A stretch of DNA of 64,000 nt from Haladaptatus sp. DJG-WS-42 (GTDB lineage: Archaea; Halobacteriota; Halobacteria; Halobacteriales; Halococcaceae): positions 1,666,422 to 1,730,421 of the forward strand of contig NZ_CP147243.1 in assembly GCF_037198285.1 (NCBI RefSeq), written 5' to 3'. A model generated the notes under the pieces. The model was not told where the DNA came from. It did not search any database and saw only the letters and a program-made list of their open reading frames with translations. The position numbers and the translations under genes are program-made. Below, piece after piece: positions 7,361-15,374 of this stretch. The stretch's first letter is position 1, and every line of letters starts with the position of its first letter.

Positions 7361-8794
7361 TTATTCGCTGACGATGCTGACCTCGCTGAAGTCAGCGAGA
7401 TTTCCGTTTGCCGCCCGCGAGACGGCGGCTTCCCCATCCACGAAGCCTGCGCCGATGTTCGCTGGGGTGTAGTCCGCACGGGCCTCGATGGCCGTCGCTT
7501 CGAGCGTGTTCAACACGTCGAGCGGGTCCGGGTACGACCCCGTCGCGTCGTAGTAGGCGTCCACGACGAGCGTGGCGACCCCGGCGGTCACCGGACAGGA
7601 CATGCTCGTCCCGCTGAGCGGGCCGTAGTAGAGGTCGTTGCCCTCGCCGGTCGCGTTGAGCGGGTCGAGCGGCGAGAGCGTGCTCACGACGGCGTTGCCG
7701 GGTGCGCCAACGCCGTTGCGGTAGAGGCCGACTGGACCGCTCACGGACTCGCCCGCGCGGTAGGCACTGAGGTTCTTGAAGGCGGTCTGGCGGTCGTAGT
7801 TCGTCTCTCCCGAGTACGCGGGGGCGCGGCCCCGCGAGGAAAAGTCGGTGACCGCTTTCTCGTCGGTCGTCGCGGCGACGCTGAGGACGTGGGGAGCTTT
7901 CGCGTAGTCGTTTAACGTGTTGGTTGCTGGCCCCGAGTTCCCGGCTGAAAAGACGGGGAGAATCCCTGCTTCGAACGCTTCCCACGTCGCGACGTTGAGC
8001 GCGGCGTCCGGGTCGTAGTCGTCCGCGCTCGCACTCCCATACGAATTCGAGACGATTTGAGCGTCCGTGTTTCCGGCGAGGCGTTCTGCGATGAGGTGGT
8101 CCATCGCGGAGACGGCGTGGATGATGAGTAACGTGAGTCCTGCGGAGTAGACGGTGAGGTCTGCGTCCGGGGCCATCCCACGGTTCTCGGCGGTGTTCGT
8201 CCCGTCGCCCGCAATCGACCCGCTGGTGTGGGTCCCGTGGCCGTTGTCGTCGGTGTCGAGGTTGCCAACGTCCGTCCAGAAGGTGGTCTCGCTCGTCCCG
8301 AGCGGGTTGAGGTAGCGATAGTTGTGCTGGAGGGTTACTTGGTGGTCGGGATGCAGGCCAGAAATCCCCGAATCGATGACGGCGGTGTGGACGTTCTCGC
8401 CGGTGTAGCCGAGGGCAGAGTTGACAGTTTCGACGCCGGTCACGTCGCGGGCGTCTGCGTTGTGATACTCGAGTTCTGTGTTGGCTTCGACGCGCCGGAC
8501 GGCGTCCCACGAGGCGACCTCCTCGATTTGCGACCCCGTCAGGCGGGTGTAGCCGATTGGGAGGACGGTGAGTCCGACGAAGCCGTCTTCGAGGCTGAGT
8601 CCGGAGAGCAGTGAGATGTCGTCGGTGGTGTCGAAGACGACGAGCACTTCCTGTGGGGCTTCGCTTCCGAGGTCGAGAACGTCGTCAACGAGTGGCAACG
8701 ACGCGCCCGCGCTCCCGCTTGCGAGCGCCGTGCCGATGCCTGCCGCGCCGATGCCTTTGAGAAACGTCCGTCGTGGCGTGTTCTGACGTGCCAT
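7361..8794 (-). CDS. Tat-exported S8 subtilase (halolysin-like)
   Basis: A 477-residue secreted serine protease, clearly paralogous to the enzyme at 4856-7075. The Tat signal is NTPRRTFLKGIGAAG, followed by a propeptide to about 125. Triad: D141 (AVIDSGIS), H186 (NGHGTHTSG) and S397 (GTSMSCPVTAG), with oxyanion N286. It ends soon after the catalytic domain, lacking both the inserted beta-domain and the C-terminal extension of its neighbour. The ATG at 8794 starts the Tat signal and lies about 27 bp from an AT-rich box (8817-8826). It is a likely product of tandem duplication. Confidence 0.92.
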   Translation of the reverse strand: MARQNTPRRTFLKGIGAAGIGTALASGSAGASLPLVDDVLDLGSEAPQEVLVVFDTTDDISLLSGLSLEDGFVGLTVLPIGYTRLTGSQIEEVASWDAVRRVEANTELEYHNADARDVTGVETVNSALGYTGENVHTAVIDSGISGLHPDHQVTLQHNYRYLNPLGTSETTFWTDVGNLDTDDNGHGTHTSGSIAGDGTNTAENRGMAPDADLTVYSAGLTLLIIHAVSAMDHLIAERLAGNTDAQIVSNSYGSASADDYDPDAALNVATWEAFEAGILPVFSAGNSGPATNTLNDYAKAPHVLSVAATTDEKAVTDFSSRGRAPAYSGETNYDRQTAFKNLSAYRAGESVSGPVGLYRNGVGAPGNAVVSTLSPLDPLNATGEGNDLYYGPLSGTSMSCPVTAGVATLVVDAYYDATGSYPDPLDVLNTLEATAIEARADYTPANIGAGFVDGEAAVSRAANGNLADFSEVSIVSE

Positions 8795-8816
8795 AGCCTC
8801 TGCACGAGGATGCCAC

Positions 8817-8826
8817 ATTAAAATCT
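8817..8826 (-). promoter_or_regulatory. TATA-like box of the second subtilase
   Basis: The minus strand reads AGATTTTAAT about 27 bp upstream of the ATG at 8794, fitting a leaderless promoter. Confidence 0.4.
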
Positions 8827-8875
8827 ATTGCAGACTACGTTAAATTATCAAAAATATACTGGGACATTGTTCGGC

Positions 8876-9376
8876 TCAGTCGAGATTTTCACCCTGATAC
8901 GCCCCCTCGTAGACGCCTTCGTGGTCAGCCTCTGCGAGGACGAGTTGGGCGATGCGGGAACCGTGTTCGATTTCGATGTCGTGGTGGACTTGGAGGAGCC
9001 CTTCGCCCTTGCCCTCGTAGCCCGCGTCCCAGACGGCGGTGTTCAGCATACACGAGTTGCGCAGCAGCGACGACCGCGGGTAGATGAACCCGACGTGCTC
9101 CTCGGGGATGGAGACGATTTCGGCGTAGCGGACGATGTAGCCGCCCGGCGGCAGGTAGTACGCGCCGTTCGGGTCGGGGTCTTCCGGTGGCACTTCGACT
9201 ACCTGCTCGCCCGCCATGCGCTGGCGGTCGCCGACCTCCTTGCCGTCCATGCCGATTCGGCCGGGTTCGCGCTGTTCGAACACGGCCTCAAGCGTGAGGT
9301 CGATGCCGTTCGGTTGAATTTGTTCGTCGGTGACCGGGGTGACGTTGTCTGCAACGAACTGCCCGCTTCGGAACAT
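8876..9376 (-). CDS. dcd: dCTP deaminase / dUTPase family enzyme
   Basis: A 166-residue protein of the trimeric dUTPase fold. The segments IQPNGIDLTL (near 22), YPRSSLLRNSC (near 101) and NTAVWDAGYEGKGEGLLQV (near 113) are the conserved motifs of dCTP deaminase-like enzymes, which convert dCTP to dUTP or dUMP for thymidylate synthesis and keep dUTP low. Whether this one deaminates, hydrolyses dUTP or does both cannot be decided by eye. The ATG at 9376 gives the family-like start MFRSGQF. It is divergent from the SDR gene, sharing a 156-bp intergenic region. Confidence 0.85.
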   Translation of the reverse strand: MFRSGQFVADNVTPVTDEQIQPNGIDLTLEAVFEQREPGRIGMDGKEVGDRQRMAGEQVVEVPPEDPDPNGAYYLPPGGYIVRYAEIVSIPEEHVGFIYPRSSLLRNSCMLNTAVWDAGYEGKGEGLLQVHHDIEIEHGSRIAQLVLAEADHEGVYEGAYQGENLD

Positions 9377-9454
9377 ACCTATGGAAGTTTGGCCCGAGAG
9401 CAAAGGTCTGCCGAAGCACGCACCTCTCACACAGCCGTCATTTTTGAGGATACG

Positions 9455-9462
9455 CTTATATT
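9455..9462 (+). promoter_or_regulatory. TATA box of the SDR-tetR unit
   Basis: CTTATATT lies about 27 bp upstream of the palindrome at 9482, so the predicted transcription start falls inside the palindrome. Confidence 0.5.
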
Positions 9463-9481
9463 CTCCACCGCCATTTCAGTA

Positions 9482-9503
9482 TTTGATTGAACGTTCAAAC
9501 AAA
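9482..9503 (+). promoter_or_regulatory. Palindromic operator, probably for the TetR regulator
   Basis: A 22-bp inverted repeat with a single mismatched pair, core TTGAACGTTCAA. It lies between the TATA box and the SDR ATG at 9533, a position where a bound repressor would block initiation. The TetR gene follows the SDR gene on the same strand, making autoregulation likely. Confidence 0.6.
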
Positions 9504-9532
9504 TCGGTTGGACGGTCACTCGGAGACACACT

Positions 9533-10471
9533 ATGGCATCTACAAACTGGACGGCGGCAGACATCCCTGACCTCACCGGCAAGACGGTCATCGTGACCGG
9601 CGCGAACAGCGGAATTGGTTACGGCGCGACGAAGCAACTCGCGGCAAACGGCGCACACGTCGTCATGGCGTGTCGGAGCGCAGACCGCGCCGACGCCGCC
9701 CGACGCAAGCTTGAAGCCGAAGTTGAAAACGCCTCGCTCGACACGATGGAACTCGACCTCGCAAGCCTCGATTCGGTCGCACAGTTCGCATCCGCGTTCC
9801 GCGACCGCTATCACGACCTCCACGTGCTCGTGAACAACGCAGGCGTGATGATCCCGCCGTTCTCGAAGACCGAGGAGGGCTTCGAACTCCAGTTCGGCGT
9901 GAACTTCATCGGCCACTTCGCGCTCACCGGTCAGTTGCTCCCGATGCTCCTCGCCACGCCCGAGTCGCGGGTCGTGACGCTGTCGAGCCTCGCCCACCGC
10001 CGGGCGAGCATCGACTTCGACAACTTCCGCGGCGAGAAGTCCTACAGTCAGTGGCGCGAATACGGTCAGAGCAAGCTTGCAGACCTCATGTTCGCCCTCG
10101 AATTCCAGCGACGGCTCGACGCCCACGGCGCAGCCACCCGCTCGCTCGCCGCCCACCCCGGCTTTACGCGAACGAACCTCCAACGCCACAGTTCGCTCAC
10201 CGACTTCGGCATTGGCTTCTTCAGCATGGACCAAGACCAAGGCGCGCTTCCCACCCTCTATGCGGCAACCGCACCCGAGGCGCAAGCAGGCGAGTACTAC
10301 GGCCCGGACGGCTGGTTCGAAATCCGTGGCTACCCGGAACCCGCGAAAATCTCCACTGCCGCCCGCGACGAACAGGTCGCAAGCCGGCTCTGGGAGTACG
10401 CAACGGAAGCCACGGGCGTCACGTTCTTCGCCGAAGAAGCGACGGCGGACGAAGAAACCGTGGAGGCCTGA
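9533..10471 (+). CDS. Short-chain dehydrogenase/reductase
   Basis: A 312-residue NAD(P)-dependent oxidoreductase of the retinol dehydrogenase-like SDR branch. The cofactor motif TGANSGIG is at 22-29, NNAG at 101-104, the catalytic Ser in TLSSLAH near 151, and the YxxxK pair at Y177 and K181. Length fits the extended-classical type. The substrate is unknown; a lipophilic aldehyde or ketone is possible. It is followed after 53 bp by a TetR repressor on the same strand, and a 22-bp palindrome overlaps its promoter, so expression is probably induced by a small molecule sensed by that repressor. Confidence 0.9.
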   Translation: MASTNWTAADIPDLTGKTVIVTGANSGIGYGATKQLAANGAHVVMACRSADRADAARRKLEAEVENASLDTMELDLASLDSVAQFASAFRDRYHDLHVLVNNAGVMIPPFSKTEEGFELQFGVNFIGHFALTGQLLPMLLATPESRVVTLSSLAHRRASIDFDNFRGEKSYSQWREYGQSKLADLMFALEFQRRLDAHGAATRSLAAHPGFTRTNLQRHSSLTDFGIGFFSMDQDQGALPTLYAATAPEAQAGEYYGPDGWFEIRGYPEPAKISTAARDEQVASRLWEYATEATGVTFFAEEATADEETVEA

Positions 10472-10524
10472 CCCATTCTCGAAGTATTGAGGGTCACGCG
10501 TGTCGAACTACGTGTGAGAACTCT

Positions 10525-11133
10525 ATGACGCACTCCGGCGCGCGAGCGGACTCTGGCTCCACAAAACACCGAATCATCGCAGCGGCGTTCGACGCGCTTG
10601 CGACTCACGGCTACGCAGACCTCTCGATAAAGGCCATCGGCGACGAACTCGGCCAGAGCCCCTCGCTCATCTACTACCACTTCGACGACAAAGACGACCT
10701 CCTGTTGGCGTTGCTCGATTTCCACCTCGCCCAGTTCACCGAAGCGTACATCGACAATGCAACTGCAGATCCTGAAACGAATCTACGCGCGTTCGTCGAT
10801 AAACTCCTCCCAGAGAGCGTTTCAGAAGACAAACGCACCTTCTTGCGCGTTTACTCAGAGCTTCGTGCACAGGCTGCCCAGAGCGAGGCCTACCGCGAGA
10901 AGTTCACGGAACTCGACTCCCTGCTCGTCTCGACCGTCTCCACCTTCATCGACGCCGGTATCGAGGCCGGGCAGTTCGACGACGGAGACGTATCCGAGGT
11001 GGCAGAACACATCGTTGGCCTGCTCCTTTATGCGATGCAGACGCGCGCGACGACCACGCGCACGGAGGCGATTCCCCCGATTCGCGCCGCGCTCGATTCG
11101 GTGCTCGACGGGCTCCGAAGCGAGGCTGAATAG
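10525..11133 (+). CDS. TetR/AcrR family transcriptional regulator
   Basis: A 202-residue protein. The N-terminal 60 residues form the TetR DNA-binding domain, with IIAAAFDALATHGYADLSIKAI followed by the recognition region SPSLIYYHFDDKDDLL. The all-helical remainder would bind a ligand and dimerise. The start at 10525 yields a normal TetR N-terminus; the reading frame stays open upstream but overlaps the SDR gene. It probably represses its own operon through the palindrome at 9482-9503; the effector is unknown. Confidence 0.92.
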   Translation: MTHSGARADSGSTKHRIIAAAFDALATHGYADLSIKAIGDELGQSPSLIYYHFDDKDDLLLALLDFHLAQFTEAYIDNATADPETNLRAFVDKLLPESVSEDKRTFLRVYSELRAQAAQSEAYREKFTELDSLLVSTVSTFIDAGIEAGQFDDGDVSEVAEHIVGLLLYAMQTRATTTRTEAIPPIRAALDSVLDGLRSEAE

Positions 11134-11180
11134 CTGGCTAGTTGCTATGTCACCAAGTGTCTATCAGTTCGCGTGAAAAT

Positions 11181-11204
11181 GGCAATTCTTTCGAGAAAAT
11201 TGCC
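11181..11204. promoter_or_regulatory. 24-bp inverted repeat between tetR and aconitase
   Basis: The repeat begins GGCAATT and ends AATTGCC, with 10 of 12 pairs matching. It lies 48 bp behind tetR and about 47 bp ahead of the aconitase TATA box. It could bind a regulator of aconitase or mark the tetR 3' end; there is no U-tract at its end, which favours a protein site. Confidence 0.4.
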
Positions 11205-11250
11205 GCCGGAAGCGGTGTTTATGATGGTTTTCCATGGCTAATTTCACGGG

Positions 11251-11258
11251 ATTTATAA
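11251..11258 (+). promoter_or_regulatory. TATA box of aconitase
   Basis: ATTTATAA is centred about 30 bp upstream of the ATG at 11285, predicting a leaderless or nearly leaderless mRNA. Confidence 0.5.
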
Positions 11259-11284
11259 CACTGTAGCCTGCATTTTTAGCTGAT

Positions 11285-13252
11285 ATGGGACAGACGCTTA
11301 CGGAAAAAATTCTTGCTGACCACCTTGTCGAAGGGGAACTTGAGACAGGTGAAGAGATTGGTATCGAAATCGACCAAGTGCTCACACAGGACACGACGGG
11401 GACGCTCGTTTGGCTCCAGTTCGAAGCGCTCGAAATCGACGAGGTCCAGACTGAACTCGCCGCCCAGTACTGTGACCACCAGACCTATCAGTTCGACTTT
11501 AAGAACTCTGACGACCACCGCTTCCTCCGGTCTGCAGCAGGCACGTTCGGGGCCTACTTCTCCCGTCCCGGCAACGGCATCTGCCACAACGTCCACAAGG
11601 AGAACTTCGCCGCACCCGGCAAGACGCTCCTCGGCTCTGACTCCCACACGCCAACGCCCGGTGGCCTCGGCCAGCTCGCCATCGGTGCCGGTGGCCTCGA
11701 CATCGCCGTCGCCATGGGTGGCGGCCCATACTACGTCGAGATGCCTGAAGTCGTGAACGTTCGCCTCGAAGGCGAACTTCCAGAATGGTCCACCGCGAAG
11801 GACGTCATCCTCGAGATGCTCCGTCGTCTCTCCGTCAAAGGCGGCGTCGGCAAAATCTTCGAGTACACCGGTCCCGGTGTCGAGACGCTCACCGTCCCTG
11901 AGCGCACGACCATCACCAACATGGGTACGGAACTCGGCGCAACGTCCTCCATCTTCCCAACCGACGAGGCGACGAAGGACTTCCTCTCCCGTGTCGGCCG
12001 CGAAGACGAATTCGTCGACCTCCAGCCAGACGAGGACGCAGAGTACGACGACGAAATCGTCATCGACCTCGCAGAGATTGAACCGCTCATCGCGTGCCCA
12101 TCCATGCCGGACAAGGTCGTTCCCGTCCGCGAAGTCGCTGGCACGTCCGTCGAACAGGTCATGGTTGGCTCCTGTACCAACGGTGGCTACACCGACATCC
12201 TCCCGGCCGCGAAGATGGTCGAGGGCAACGAAGTCAATAAGAGAACGGAGTTCATCGTCGCACCCGGCTCCAAGCAGTCTGCAGAACTCCTCGCCCGCGA
12301 GGGCTGGGTCGCAGAGATGATGGCCGCCGGTGTCAACTTCTCTGAGGCAACCTGTGGTGCGTGTATCGGTATCGGTCACGTGCCAGCCTCCGACTCCGTC
12401 TCGCTTCGTACCTTCAACCGCAACTTCGAGGGTCGCTCCGGTATCGAAGACGACAACGTCTACCTCTGCTCGCCAGAGGTCGCCGCCGCCGCTGGCATCA
12501 AAGGCGAAATCGTCGACCCACGCGACCTCGCAGAGGAACTCGGCGACCTCGAAGCGCCAGGTGCCGTGATGCCTGACAAATACAACGGCTCGAAAGCAGA
12601 CATCATCACGCCAGACGAGCCCGTTGACGACAGCCTCATCAAAGGGCCAAACATCGGCGACGTGCCGCTCAAAGACCCGCTCGCAGCGAACCTCTCCGGG
12701 CCAGCCCTCCTTAAGATGGAGGACAACATCACGACCGACCACATCATCCCAGCAACGCAGGACATCTTGATGTACCGGTCGAACATCCCAAAGCTCTCTG
12801 AGTTCACGCTCTCGCGCGTCGACCAGAGCTTCGCCCAGCGCTCGCTCGACTCCGACGGCGGCTTCCTCGTCGCTGGTGAGAACTACGGGCAGGGTTCCTC
12901 CCGTGAACACGCCGCCCTCTGTCCGATGTTCCTCGGCATCCAGGGCGTCTTCGCCCAGTCGTTCGCCCGCATCCACAAGGCGAACCTGTTCAACTTCGGT
13001 CTCCTCCCGCTCGTCATCGACGAGGAGACCTACGGCAAACTCGAACAAGGCGATGACATGGAAATCGTCGACGACGTCGCAGAAGGCGTCCGCAACGGTA
13101 AGGAGACGTTCACGGTTCGCGTCAACGACGACTGGGAGTTCACCGCCGAACTCGAAGCCTCCGAGCGCGAACGCCAGATCCTCGCAGACGGTGGCAAACT
13201 GACACACACGAAGATGCAGACCGAAGGCGGCGCCGCACCCGCAGACGACTAA
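11285..13252 (+). CDS. acn: Aconitate hydratase
   Basis: A 655-residue TCA-cycle enzyme interconverting citrate and isocitrate with a [4Fe-4S] cluster. The cluster cysteines are C297 (VGSCTNGG), C357 and C360 (TCGACIGIG). SDSHTPTPGGLG (118-129) is a conserved active-site region, and the swivelling C-terminal domain carries GQGSSREHAA. The size and single-chain layout fit the haloarchaeal form related to mitochondrial aconitase. It is monocistronic, with its own promoter at 11251 and a pyrimidine-rich stretch with short T-runs after the stop codon. Confidence 0.96.
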   Translation: MGQTLTEKILADHLVEGELETGEEIGIEIDQVLTQDTTGTLVWLQFEALEIDEVQTELAAQYCDHQTYQFDFKNSDDHRFLRSAAGTFGAYFSRPGNGICHNVHKENFAAPGKTLLGSDSHTPTPGGLGQLAIGAGGLDIAVAMGGGPYYVEMPEVVNVRLEGELPEWSTAKDVILEMLRRLSVKGGVGKIFEYTGPGVETLTVPERTTITNMGTELGATSSIFPTDEATKDFLSRVGREDEFVDLQPDEDAEYDDEIVIDLAEIEPLIACPSMPDKVVPVREVAGTSVEQVMVGSCTNGGYTDILPAAKMVEGNEVNKRTEFIVAPGSKQSAELLAREGWVAEMMAAGVNFSEATCGACIGIGHVPASDSVSLRTFNRNFEGRSGIEDDNVYLCSPEVAAAAGIKGEIVDPRDLAEELGDLEAPGAVMPDKYNGSKADIITPDEPVDDSLIKGPNIGDVPLKDPLAANLSGPALLKMEDNITTDHIIPATQDILMYRSNIPKLSEFTLSRVDQSFAQRSLDSDGGFLVAGENYGQGSSREHAALCPMFLGIQGVFAQSFARIHKANLFNFGLLPLVIDEETYGKLEQGDDMEIVDDVAEGVRNGKETFTVRVNDDWEFTAELEASERERQILADGGKLTHTKMQTEGGAAPADD

Positions 13253-13362
13253 TCTCTCTCACTTCTCTTTCGTTTTCACCGGCAGTGAGCGACGGCTCTC
13301 AGTGGCTGGGTTCTCCACCATAGTGGGGGTGCTGTAACGCCACAGTACGTCGCCCAAATGTG

Positions 13363-13371
13363 ATATATAGC
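13363..13371 (+). promoter_or_regulatory. TATA box that fixes the rimI start
   Basis: GATATATAG is centred about 26 bp before the GTG at 13393. An upstream in-frame ATG at 13360 would place this TATA box inside the gene, so the leaderless GTG start is preferred. Confidence 0.55.
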
Positions 13372-13392
13372 GTTCCGTGCGTACCTTTCTCC

Positions 13393-13863
13393 GTGACAAC
13401 GACGGCCGAAGATGTCGGGCAGGCAGTCGAGATTCGAGAAGCGACGCGCACAGACTTGCTCTCTATTTTTCGTATCGAACGCCAGTCGTTTCCCCAGCCG
13501 TGGCCGTATCAGGCGTTCGAATTTTTTGTTGGCGAACCGGGCTTTCTCGTCGCTGCAGGCGACGACATCGTGGGCTACGTCGTGGCCGACGCGGTGGTGA
13601 ATCACGGGCGACCGATTGGCCACATCAAGGATTTCGCCGTTGCGCCCACCCACCGTGGCGAAGGGATTGGCAGCCTGTTGCTCGAACGTGCGCTGTTCGT
13701 CCTCGCCACCCACGGCGTGCGCTCGGTGAAACTCGAAGTCAGGGAGTCAAACGGGGGCGCACAGGCGCTCTACAAACGCTTTGGCTTCGCCCCACACCAT
13801 CGTGTTCCGGGCTACTACGAAGACGGCGAGGACGCACTCATCTTCCTCAAAACAGACGAGTGA
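13393..13863 (+). CDS. rimI: Ribosomal-protein-alanine N-acetyltransferase RimI-like (GNAT)
   Basis: A 156-residue GNAT-fold acetyltransferase. The acetyl-CoA loop is HRGEGIGSLLLERAL, and LEVRESNGGAQALYKRFGF is the hallmark C-terminal region of RimI/Ard1-type N-alpha-acetyltransferases. It probably acetylates protein N-termini; the exact substrate is not known. The GTG start is chosen from the TATA position. A T6 tract at 13874-13879 follows the stop, so the downstream genes may form a separate unit. Confidence 0.88.
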   Translation: MTTTAEDVGQAVEIREATRTDLLSIFRIERQSFPQPWPYQAFEFFVGEPGFLVAAGDDIVGYVVADAVVNHGRPIGHIKDFAVAPTHRGEGIGSLLLERALFVLATHGVRSVKLEVRESNGGAQALYKRFGFAPHHRVPGYYEDGEDALIFLKTDE

Positions 13864-13871
13864 GGCGATTG

Positions 13872-13880
13872 CCTTTTTTC
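13872..13880 (+). terminator. U-rich terminator behind rimI
   Basis: The run CCTTTTTTC lies 11 bp after the rimI stop codon and before the next gene. Confidence 0.4.
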
Positions 13881-13902
13881 GACGGCTCACATTCCACCCA
13901 CC

Positions 13903-14301
13903 ATGGGATATGTCTGCCCGGTCTGTGAGGCACCGCAGATGGACGGCAAGCATCTTGCGAACCACCTCGCCTTCACCGCCATCCTTGGCAACGCCGAGCA
14001 CGAAGCGTGGTTGGACGAACACGCCCCCGGTTGGTCTGCGGAGGGGCAGAAAGAACTCGCCGCGCGCGTCACCGAGTTCGCAGAAGAACGCGAGTATCCG
14101 CAGGTGTTCGAGGATACGACGGGCCACGACCACGACGACGTGCGCCCCGGCGACCTTTTCGATGACGAGCCAAGCCACGCACACCACATGGAACCAGCCG
14201 AACAGTCACCCGAGTTAGACGCCAAAACGCAGGCGGCGATGGAGGAAGCAAAGCGGATGGCGAAAGAACACCGCGCGAAAGACGAAGACGAAAACGCGTA
14301 A
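13903..14301 (+). CDS. DUF5810 family protein
   Basis: A 132-residue haloarchaeal protein of unknown function. It begins with a zinc-type motif (MGYVCPVCEAPQMDGKHLANH: C5, C8 and two His), then an acidic helical middle part and a His/Asp-rich stretch TGHDHDD, ending in a charged helix. The N-terminal CxxC...H layout resembles a C2H2 finger. It lies directly before a DUF5809 gene, a pairing I recall from other haloarchaea, so the two products may act together. Confidence 0.75.
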   Translation: MGYVCPVCEAPQMDGKHLANHLAFTAILGNAEHEAWLDEHAPGWSAEGQKELAARVTEFAEEREYPQVFEDTTGHDHDDVRPGDLFDDEPSHAHHMEPAEQSPELDAKTQAAMEEAKRMAKEHRAKDEDENA

Positions 14302-14326
14302 CTGCATCCCGCCACATACACAGACC

Positions 14327-14749
14327 ATGCACGAAGACGGCCTTTTCTCGCCAGCAACTATCGAAGACGCCCGCGAGCAGTTCGAACAGGTCGGCCCCGC
14401 CGCTCAACTCACGGTTCGCGAGACGGCGAAAGCGATGGAGTTCGACCGCGAGGAGTACCACGAACGCGTCACCGGCGACGTGGTCACGACCGCGCGAAAC
14501 GCGCTGTTTTCCTCGCTGCTCAAAGTCACCGTCGGCACGCGTACAGAGTTCGACGACTGGTGTGCGGAACACGAGGAGTACGAGGTCATCGAAGCCGGGA
14601 GTGACACCGTAGACCACGTCGTCTGGCACGTCGCGCCGTTCGCGGGCACCGTGGTTGCCGCCACGTTCCAGAACGAGGAGGACGCCGCGGTTGGCACGCT
14701 CCGCAGACAGGCGTTTGGCCGCATCTACCGCGACGCGCTGTCGCTCTAA
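14327..14749 (+). CDS. DUF5809 family protein
   Basis: A 140-residue soluble protein of a haloarchaeal family of unknown function. Recognisable parts are the N-terminal MHEDGLFSPATIEDAREQF and the central FDDWCAEHEEYEV. No catalytic motif or membrane segment is evident. It is 25 bp downstream of DUF5810 on the same strand and is probably cotranscribed with it. Confidence 0.72.
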   Translation: MHEDGLFSPATIEDAREQFEQVGPAAQLTVRETAKAMEFDREEYHERVTGDVVTTARNALFSSLLKVTVGTRTEFDDWCAEHEEYEVIEAGSDTVDHVVWHVAPFAGTVVAATFQNEEDAAVGTLRRQAFGRIYRDALSL

Positions 14750-14831
14750 CTTCGAGCTTGCGCAAAAGCGGCGACACCGTGTACGTCTCACACAACGGCA
14801 CACTTTATCGGATAACGATTGTACAGGACGT

Positions 14832-15374
14832 ATGACCGATTCACGCAATCACGACTGGCCGGTCCTCGAATCAAAGGCCGAATACGAAACCGGCTGGTAC
14901 ACCGGCGGCTACGACCTCGTCACCCAACCGGACGGCACGGAGAAGAAGTACTACTGGGCAGAACTCCCCGCCGCCGTCGTCGTGGTGGCCGTCGCTGACG
15001 ACAAAGTCATCCTCGTAGACCAGTACCGACCGGCCATCGGCGAGCAGTGTCTTGAACTCCCCGCAGGCATCGTTGAACAAGGCGAATCCTACACCCAAGC
15101 CGGGGCGCGCGAACTGCAGGAGGAAACCGGCTTCGCTGCAGACAGCCTCGCCCTCGTAGAAGAGTTCTGGTGCTCGACTGGCGTCCTCCGCCACCGCCGG
15201 GGAATTGTGTTCGCAGAAGGCTTGCGCCCCGTCGAACGCAAACTCGACGGCAACGAGTTCATCACCGTCACGTCGGTTCCCGTCGATGACGCTCTCGACC
15301 TCGCCCGAAAAGAACCCGCAAACGACGCCACGATTGAAGGCATTCTGCTGGCGAAAGAAGAAGGCCTCATCTAA
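14832..15374 (+). CDS. NUDIX hydrolase (ADP-ribose pyrophosphatase-like)
   Basis: A 180-residue enzyme with a complete Nudix box at 79-101 (G79, E85, R93, E94, E97, E98, G100). N-terminal region KKYYWAELPAAVVVVAV and QYRPAIGEQCLELPAG resemble ADP-sugar pyrophosphatases that hydrolyse ADP-ribose and similar nucleotides. The ATG at 14832 is used; an earlier open stretch runs through the preceding gene. The substrate is not certain. Confidence 0.88.
   Translation: MTDSRNHDWPVLESKAEYETGWYTGGYDLVTQPDGTEKKYYWAELPAAVVVVAVADDKVILVDQYRPAIGEQCLELPAGIVEQGESYTQAGARELQEETGFAADSLALVEEFWCSTGVLRHRRGIVFAEGLRPVERKLDGNEFITVTSVPVDDALDLARKEPANDATIEGILLAKEEGLI

Noticed and set aside
8828-9490. A 220-codon plus-strand frame opposite dcd
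   Set aside because: The minus strand encodes a complete dCTP deaminase-like protein; the frame also runs through the SDR promoter and operator.
9476-10285. A 269-codon minus-strand frame opposite the SDR gene
   Set aside because: It is an antisense shadow; the SDR motifs are complete on the plus strand.
11276-13207. A 643-codon open frame opposite aconitase
   Set aside because: It is an antisense shadow of a highly biased GC-rich gene, with no recognisable motif.
13360-13392. An upstream ATG start for rimI
   Set aside because: It would place a good TATA box inside the coding region; the GTG at 13393 fits a leaderless mRNA.
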